From NCBI GenBank assembly GCA_947396885.1, contig OX377201.1, positions 68,980,983-69,044,982 of the forward strand: a stretch of 64,000 nucleotides of DNA, in the 5' to 3' direction. Position numbers and translations under genes: made by a program. Under the pieces are notes generated by a model that was not told the origin of the DNA, ran no database searches, and saw only the letters and a program-made list of their open reading frames with translations. This document shows, piece after piece, positions 57,053 to 64,000 of this stretch. This DNA is from Heligmosomoides polygyrus polygyrus. Lineage: Eukaryota; Nematoda; Chromadorea; Rhabditida; Heligmosomidae. Position 1 is the stretch's first letter; each line of letters begins with the position of its first letter.

Positions 57053-57239
57053 TATAATCGAAACGAAGAGATAAGACTGCATTTACATTCACTGTACGTA
57101 GCTACTCGCCACGGCGGCTCGCCGCGCCATGCTGTGGTGACCCCCCCCCCCCCCGGACCCTATTTGCGCCCACGTGTGTGTAAGTCGGGCCACACCCAGG
57201 ACTTCCTTCCCCTGCCCAATGATGTACTCCTTCCGCGTC

Positions 57240-58975
57240 ACATCAATGTGGATGGCGGACGGTTGACTAGAGCCATCGTAATCCTTCACGAGATTATGTG
57301 TCTTCGGGCATTCACGGACAGATCTCGCCCGAAGCGACGTCTAATGTTAAACTTTACTCGGATGCCTATGGCGGTGATACGTCGTTCAATGTGTTTGCCG
57401 AACTCGGCAGCGCAGATTTTGTACCCGCAAGGAAAGGTTCCCAACTCATGGTGAGCTTTTGCGATGCTATTTTGACAGGACGTACAGCCGTGAGAGAGGA
57501 GTCCAGAATTACAGTTAGTTTTTGCTGAATGCTTTTTTAAAGACCGGAAAAGGAGGTGTAAAAACGTGTGCACAACAATCATCAATCCCTATGACACCCC
57601 ATGAGACGCGCCACGGTGACGTAGTCAGGGTAGTGCAGCCTCATGGGAGCACACCGACGGGCTTCACCGAGTCCGCGTACTGCCAATCTTTTTGCACACA
57701 ATCGTCTGTTGTTATCACGCTTTCTCATGATCACAGCTACACCCTCAGTGCATACAACAAAGCAAGGCTGTCCATTTGCGCCTTCATATGTGCTAGTTTT
57801 TTAACGATGGGTATCTGTGCACCACCATATTCTCATACCATAACACAATACAGTAACTGTACAAAAATAAGTATAACTTACGGTTGAATATTATGAATCC
57901 GGGCCATATCCGTATAAAACAGTATGAAAAATGTCGTTCTCACCTGAACATGTTGTCGGCGGACTGCTTTCCACTTTCACACCAGATTGCACTTCTCCGA
58001 CAAGAAGAGAGATTGCAATGGTATATTGAAAGCAGGCAACTGGTATAAAACACTAACTGGATACCCCCGTCACCTTTCTTTTGACTGCTCATTATAAGCC
58101 AGGGCTACCGACAGAACCGCGCTCCATGCTTCGGCATTGTCTGCCATACGCGTGGGTGGGACTGGTTACGCCGATGTTCACCGAGGACCCTTCTCTACAT
58201 GCACAGATTACGCGTTCGAGGACGACAAGTGGTCTTTTCTTGCCAGGGAGATTTTCCTCACTGGCTTTTGTAAGATGCTGCTGGTGTGACACGCGCTTGT
58301 GTTTTACTTAGTTTTTTTTTACAATTGCTGTTGAATAAAAGGGAAGAGCAATAAGACTTTTTATTTTCAGAGAAATGATATGGTGCAGATGCGCATCGTT
58401 GAAGAACTAGCACATATGAAGGCGCAAATAGACAGCCTTGGTATGCTACAAGCATTGATGGTCCGAAATTGACTCCTGTGATCATGAGAAAACGTAATAA
58501 CAACGAACTAAAATGTGCAAAAAAATATTGGCAGCACGCAGACTCGAACCCAAAACCCGCCGGTGTGCTTCTGAGGCGGCTCTCCAACAGAGACTGCGCC
58601 AGCGAGGCAGATCTCATGGGTTGTCATAGGGGTTGATGATTGTTGTGCACACGTTTTTACACCTCTTTTTTCCGGTCTTTAAAAAAGCATTCAGCAAAAA
58701 CTAACTGTACTGGACTGTACTCCTCTCTCACGGCCCTACACCCTGTCAAAATAGCATCGCAAAGGCTCACCATGAGTTGGGAACCTTTCCTTGTCAGCAT
58801 GTCGGTCGCGACGTCCCTTGACATGGCAGAACGGAAGCAATGACGTGACACCCTTTAAACAGACGGAACTTCGGCGACGTTGTTCCGGGATGGGACAATG
58901 GTCGTCTACCGAAACACATATTCGCGTGAAAGATAACGGCATCTCTAGTCAACCGTCCGCCATTCCCATTCTTGT
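57240..58975. repeat. Palindromic element with tRNA-like sequence in its arms
   Basis: The arms are about 57240-57840 and 58370-58975. Shared words include AAGGAAAGGTTCCCAACTCA, TGCTGAATGCTTTTTTAAAG and GGCGGACGGTTGACTAGAG. The spacer of about 530 bp has no recognised gene. The arms resemble long terminal inverted repeats of a non-autonomous DNA transposon; exact ends and a duplication were not found. Confidence 0.65.
58531..58608 (-). other. tRNA-like segment in the palindrome arm
   Basis: The minus strand begins GCCTCGCTGGCGCAGTCT, like an elongator methionine tRNA 5' half, and has a good B box GGGTTCGAGTCTG. The anticodon region and stems are not convincing. A more eroded copy is in the other arm (about 57608-57690). 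Confidence 0.5.
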
Positions 58976-59629
58976 GTCCGCGTCAGCGGGGTGAACATGG
59001 AACACAACCTTCGTTTTATCGCGTTAATTTACTCGTCAGAAGGCTAAGACATGAGGTCATTAATAAATATGCACATGTGGCACCTGTAGTGTTGAGGTGC
59101 ACCTCGCCCCGTTTATCCTGAACTCTCCCTCCTACTTTGGAGGTTCCAGACGAAAAAACGTATAAAACGTATGCAGAAATATCATGCGCTGCAGCCACGG
59201 GTCTCCCATTCAAAAATAGGGGGGGGGGAGGGGAGTGGCGGGGCAGAATGCCACTTCGTGACAGGACCAACATCACCGCTCGAGTTGCCCGTAGACCGGT
59301 CTGTAGTCATTTAACTAAAACCCCACCGAAGAAGTCGAAACAGGTACTATTGTACTTTTGGTACCCCACTTAATCCTGTTTAAAATAGGTCTACTAGGGG
59401 TAGTCTGCCATGGGAAGAACGAATATCATAGTCGTTTTTTGCGGAAATGCTTTATAAGCCCGTTATATTAAGTTCTATTTGCCTAAGGCCTTGCGAAATA
59501 GCGCGCGCTGGTAAGAGACGCAGAGACTCCGCCTCCTATCCATGCGCACTACTTCGCCGTTCCTAGCCTGCAGCAGAGGTTAGCAGGGCATAAGCCTTGA
59601 AATCTCGAAAAGGCCTGAAAGCTCTGTTG

Positions 59630-59880
59630 TGTGCTCTCTCTCGCTCACGCGGAGGAGAGCACATAATTGGACAGGGGAAGGGACTCCGGTGTGTGGCCCA
59701 CTAGGACACCCGTGTTAAAATTGCCTTCATCCTAGAGGTCCCTCTCTTACCCTATTCGAAGAAAATAAGACCGAATCTGTAATCGAAACGAGGAGATAAG
59801 ACTGCATTTAATTCGCTGCGAGTATCTAGTCGCTACGCCTGCGCGCCACGACATACTATGGTAACCCACCCCCCACTCGA
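59630..59880 (+). mobile_element. Fold-back element, copy 2, partial
   Basis: It carries the right two-thirds of the 56.0 kb element: GGAGGAGAGCACA, AAGGGACTCC, TAATCGAAACGAGGAGATAAGACTGC, and ends ATGGTAACCCACCCCCC. Confidence 0.65.
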
Positions 59881-60463
59881 GACGGCCGCGAATGCGTGCG
59901 GTCCGACTGCTGCAGACAGGGACGGCTAGTGACGTCATGCGCGCGCGGTTGCCGCGTCTGGCTGTTGGGCGCGCTAGAGCGCGAATGTGTGTGCCAGCGG
60001 CTGGCATGTGTACCTCCTGACCGTCCCCCTATTGTCCGCGTTCTTCCGACTGACGCAGAAGAAAGAAAGCAGTTGGATGAGACATGTTCAATGCATTCCG
60101 GTGGAGGGGAGAAGGGCGAGCGTTTTGAACAGGGTGAGGACGGAATGAGACAAAGTGCTTGAAGTGAGCGAGGGCAAATGGAGAAAGAGGAAAACGCATC
60201 TTGTGAGGGAATTTCAAAACGAGAATACGGATGGATATTATCTAGAAGCTTCAGAAGTAGGTGCGCGCTATGGAAGTTGACGGGTGGGGGTCACCTTATA
60301 AAAATCGTCACTAACACAAAAAAGGAAACGAGACACACTGATAGTAAGGAAAACAAACAAACATTGCTATAGCTCTGTTCTCAGAATTGGAAGGGACTCC
60401 GCCATGTGAGCCGACTAACTCACCCACATTAAATTGCCTACAATTCATTGGCCCTCGGAGTCG

Positions 60464-60918
60464 GATTCATCAACGACTTACAGCAACTTATCAGAGAAAA
60501 TTACAGCCGAAATTCCTGATAGCGCGGCTTATTGCTCACCATATCGCTTGATAAGCCGCGCTATCAAGGATTTCGGCTGTAATTTTCTCTGATAAATTGC
60601 TGTAAGGGGCGCGTGGAGCGCAGTCGGAGGAAGCGCCGGCTGTCGCCTGCCAGGTTCCTGGTTCTGATTTCCCGCCCTGGCCAACCAAGACTTCCATCCC
60701 TCCAGGGTCGGTGGTTTGGTACCAGTCTTGTCTGGGAAGGATAAAGCACTGACTTGAACATCGGCTGGCCACCGCAAGTCATTGTTTGGCCAAGTACGCA
60801 TTCAACACGCCTCCACGACATTCCGTAGAAGTAGAATGCGTGGCGCATCCCAAAGAGGATTGAATAACGCCATCCTTTATCCTTTTATCCTTTAAATTGC
60901 TGTAAGTCGCTGATGAAT
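60464..60918. mobile_element. Palindromic MITE interrupted by a SINE
   Basis: The arms 60464-60532 and 60551-60606 plus 60907-60918 pair (GATTCATCA-CGACTTACAGCA, AGAAAATTACAGCCGAAAT, TAGCGCGGCTTAT). A related copy lies in hAT2 at 24070-24230. Confidence 0.7.
60607..60892 (+). mobile_element. tRNA-derived SINE, copy S7, full length
   Basis: A 14-bp duplication TAAATTGCTGTAAG flanks it at 60593-60606 and 60893-60906. The head is GGGCGCGTGGAGCGCAGTCGG, with a small deletion before the B box, and the tail is CCTTTATCCTTTTATCC. It sits in the arm of a palindromic MITE. Confidence 0.92.
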
Positions 60919-62079
60919 CCGGGCCCTGGAGTCCCGTCCCTTATCCAACACGGAAGCAGATAAAACGTGAATCTTTAATCGAAAAGAGGAGATAGGACTG
61001 CATTTACATCCGCTGTATGCTGTACTCAGCACGCGTGCACGCCGCGGTATGCTATAGTGACCTCCTCCAACTACCGTAGCGCCAATACGATGGAGTATAA
61101 ATTGGAGTAATTCATATTCTCTGAATTGATAATGGACTATCTCATTGTTTCCACAATTCTTTTAACCTGGGTTTGAAAAAAATGACGGATTCGAATTATA
61201 CGAATTGGTGCCAGACCCAATGTCTCTAGTGGAGAGCAATCCTATGAGAGAGACAATGAGAAGTAGGGAACCGCTAATGCTTACGGCGTCTTTTTCACAG
61301 ATTCTTCATCGTGCTACAACTGTTCGGCGCTGCTGTTGGCGAGCATTGCTGCTCTACTGCATTGTCTGGCGCAAAAGGAAAGCTACAAATATTACCAGAC
61401 ACTATAATGAACCTTTACAGACGTTTGGAAGACGGTTCCCGAAATTCTCTCCACACTTTCCGGTCAACGACACAATAATCTGTATCCTTCGTTTTAATTT
61501 TACTCTCGTGCTCGTCACTCGGTCGTTATCGCTCTCCAGCTCGCTTGTCGTAGATTAAGTATCACGCCACTCGTAAGCGTTCAAAAACGTTGGAATATTT
61601 CTCCAATGTTCAATGTTAGGCGAAGCACCCCACTGCTTTCCTTCTCTTGTACCAGTATAGCAGACGGTGCACACTTTCGCGCTCTAGCGCCAAGACGCGG
61701 CGACCGCGTGCGCATGACGTCACTAGCCGTCCCTGTCGGCAGCAGTTGGACCAATGCGTGCTGGTAGGGGGCGGAGTCTCTGCTTCTCTTACCAGCCCGG
61801 GGTGTGGCGAACAGGGAGGCGTGGAGTGCACGAGACGACACGACGAAAAACCGCGCGCCGCCTCGGCACTACGCCAAGCGGACCAGTTCTCCGGCAACGG
61901 CTATTTCGCAAGGCCTTGGGCGATTCCAACTTAATATAGCGGGCTTATAAGACATTTCCGCAATAAACGACTATGATATTCGTTCTTCCCATGGCAGATT
62001 ACCCCTAGTAGACCTATTTTGAACAAGATTAAGTGGGGTACCAAAAGTACAGTAGTACCGTCGAAACAATGTATGTGAG

Positions 62080-64000
62080 GTGCTTCACGAGACAGACCGT
62101 TTGAAAAGTGAGGAAATGTGAGGAGACCTGCGTAAGCGCGATCGATCTCTAGGCAGGGAGGCGCGGGTGGCAAGGTGGGAGTGGATTATTCTTCCTGCCT
62201 GTGTAGTATAACGTTCTTCGTCGCCCTGAATTCACGGGTGGATGCAAATACGCACAGACTAGAGGGCGGGGCAAACGCGCGCGGACGATTCACTATGCTA
62301 GTATGCATTAGCGAATTGGGTCGCCATGTTTGCACTAGCGCGGTATCCTCACTCCTGGTCAGTAATGCGGCACGTGAATCTCAACCCTCAGAAAAGTAGC
62401 TATTCTCAAGCTTTTGCAGACATTTTCGTCATGACATTGCAGATGTCAAGCAAACTGGGTTCTGAGAAAATCCGGTAGGTTAGGGAATGTCTTTCAATCC
62501 TCGATTTGAAACTTTTGAACATCGTAAGAATATGCTTGTTTTCTTACCAGACGATGTCTCAGTGATAACATCAGAAAGTTCAGATAATTGAAACTAGTTG
62601 GTGCGATATTGTTACTCATTAAGGAAGGCCTTGGATTTTCTTGTGAGGCTGCTTTGGATATTTTCCACACAAAAAAACCGTTGTCGCGGTTCCCACGTCA
62701 GCCCGAAACTAGAATAAGTTTTGTAGGGTCGTTTCACTCCGTAACAAATGGAACACTGAAGTCGGCAACAGTTATAGTGCGGCAAATTGTTTTCCCTAAT
62801 TATAAGAAGTCTACAAAGTCCAATCGACGAAAGGTTTCTTGACGAAACTCAGACTTCGACCACCCTCAATTATGTTCAAAGCCAGGCCAATAGTAGTTAC
62901 TACATGATGTCAGAATGACTTCTTCATCCAATCGTGAAGAAATTGTTCTCTTCAAAATAGCCACCATTCCTTTCCATGGTGACTAACATAGTGCTATCTG
63001 GAAAGTGTTCAAATCATACATGGCTATTGATCTTCGGTTAACTCTTGAATAAGATACATTTTCGAGTTGGCACCCAAATTTAGGATTAGGTTAACAACTT
63101 CATAGATATACAGTAGGAGTAACACGACAGAGCACAGTACTTTGAGAAACAGCACCACACCATAGAGCACTTGTCCCTAGTGTTAACTTGACAAGCAGAC
63201 TGCATATGCAGAAATCTTTCATTCAAGTCTACTTATCGCGTCCTTTTACGTCTCCATGCATGTTGCGTCAGAACTGGTCAGTGTATGAGGTCTGGTGCTT
63301 TAAAGCAGTACCGGGTCCCTGGGTCTGTCAAACGTCTTAACTATGAAATGAACTTTTGCTCGCTGCTACAGTCATCAAGGTACTTCAAAACGTGCACTTG
63401 ATCACTTTCTGGTTTCGTAGTCTGTGTGGCCAAGACTAGAAATTGAAAAAAGGCAGTTTTGGGCAGAACAATCCGAAAGCACTGGCAGTCTGACCAGTAC
63501 AGCAGAGAACACTAATATATCTCCTTCCATCCTTCTGATACATTTGGTAGGAACATAATCCCGAATAGGAATGACCGCTGAAATTACCACACAATCAAGT
63601 GAGGCGCTCCCGCGACTACTCGTCCGCAAGGAATCTCGCTACGGTTGACCCCGCCCCCGCGACCGTGCGCATTTGTGCCACCCTGAATATTTACCCGAGA
63701 TCTCATATAGAAAAACAGTAATTGGCGCTTGTTACAAAGCTGGGGAAGAACGCCATCTGCCCTTTCCGACATAGGCGTGGAGGAAAGGACAGAAATGGGT
63801 AAGTGAAGGGATTCCGAGGTACGAAACTTACTATGCAATCGAAAATAGATACGAGAGAATTAACATTGGATGTATGTAGCTACGCATCACGCGTGAACGC
63901 CACGACATGTATGGTGACCCTGCCCACCAAAGTAGCTACAGCTGGTCCCAAATAGCAAATGAATCGCTTTTTGACAGCCAGCTAAAGCAGTAAAGTAGTA
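62080..64000. other. Unassigned end of window, with an inverted pair and one fold-back end
   Basis: 62229-62285 and 63640-63690 are inverted relatives (GGGTGG-GCAAATRCGCAC, GGGCGGGG). 63838-63925 matches the right end of the fold-back family (ATGTAGCTACGC, GCCACGACATGTATGGTGACCC). No gene was recognised. Confidence 0.4.

Larger units (their letters stand above)
56048..57174. mobile_element. Fold-back type element, copy 1, with poly-G/poly-C ends
   Basis: The ends are inverted (GTGGGCGCAAATAGGGTCC then 18 G; 14 C then the complement). Inside are TTATAAAAAGTGTCCCTAACAC at the left and AGATAAGACTGCATTTACAT at the right, both shared with copies at 59.6-59.9, 60.3-61.1 and (right end only) 63.8-63.9 kb. 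A deleted mariner is inserted at 56331-57052. No coding sequence of its own was seen. Confidence 0.65.
60285..61070 (+). mobile_element. Fold-back element, copy 3, with nested hairpin and SINE
   Basis: It begins GGTGGGGGTCACCTTATAAA and ends TATAGTGACCTCCTCC. A hairpin of about 70-bp arms is inserted at 60464-60918, and that hairpin contains the SINE at 60607-60892. Confidence 0.7.
59340..62068. repeat. Large inverted-repeat element of about 2.7 kb
   Basis: Arms pair 59340-59540 with 61890-62068 (TACTTTTGGTACCCCACTTAA, CCATGGGAAGAACGAATATC) and 59880-60000 with 61660-61780 (CAGGGACGGCTAGTGACGTC). Fold-back copies and a SINE lie within. No transposase was recognised. The frame at 61205-61558 (117 codons) in the middle is unrecognised. 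Confidence 0.65.

Noticed and set aside
61205..61558. 117-codon ORF as a gene
   Set aside because: No recognisable domain, and it lies in the centre of an inverted-repeat element; mentioned there but not called.

Overview
The window reads as nuclear DNA of a nematode, most likely a strongylid (clade V) worm; this is inferred from content. It carries one convincing host gene, a seven-in-absentia (SIAH) E3 ubiquitin ligase on the minus strand (about 47.9-54.8 kb). That gene has nine recognisable coding exons, a candidate trans-splice acceptor 15 nt before the ATG, and two apparent GC-AG introns. Almost everything else is transposon-derived: RTE and CR1 LINEs, a tRNA-derived SINE, and hAT, Tc5-like, Tc1-like and mariner DNA transposons. 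All are broken by frameshifts, deletions or later insertions.

Layout. 0-4 kb: a SINE with target duplication, an ATTCGAATA minisatellite, and two Tc1-like transposase fragments head to head. 4-10.9 kb: a CR1 relic cut by a Tc5-like element (5953-8399, TTA duplication, very long inverted repeats), then an 800-bp-arm palindrome holding a 200-N gap. 11-13.9 kb: largely unrecognised. 13.9-21.7 kb: a nest. RTE copy A (9-bp duplication) is split by hAT1 (8-bp duplication), which contains RTE copy B (17-bp duplication) and a SINE; a second SINE (12-bp duplication) sits elsewhere in copy A. 22.5-31.8 kb: a second nest. RTE copy C is split by hAT2, which contains a SINE relic, a palindromic MITE, an RTE copy E that is itself split by a Tc5-like element (25256-27839, TCA duplication), and a GC-rich MITE. 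RTE copy D is fused to the end of copy C. 31.8-42.8 kb: a 3 kb CR1 element on the minus strand, CR1-like fragments and long unrecognised stretches. 42.8-45.1 kb: a third hAT-like element. 47.9-54.8 kb: the SIAH gene. 55-64 kb: layered inverted repeats, one containing a deleted mariner and another a SINE with a 14-bp duplication.

The most interesting recurring pattern is tRNA-like sequence (A box plus B box) inside elements other than SINEs. It lies at the very 5' end of the full-length RTE copy B, within the long inverted repeats of both Tc5-like elements, and in the arms of the 57.2-59.0 kb palindrome. This suggests, without proving it, that pol III-type promoters were acquired several times by unrelated transposons in this genome.

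All protein and family assignments come from reading motifs by eye; no database search was possible.
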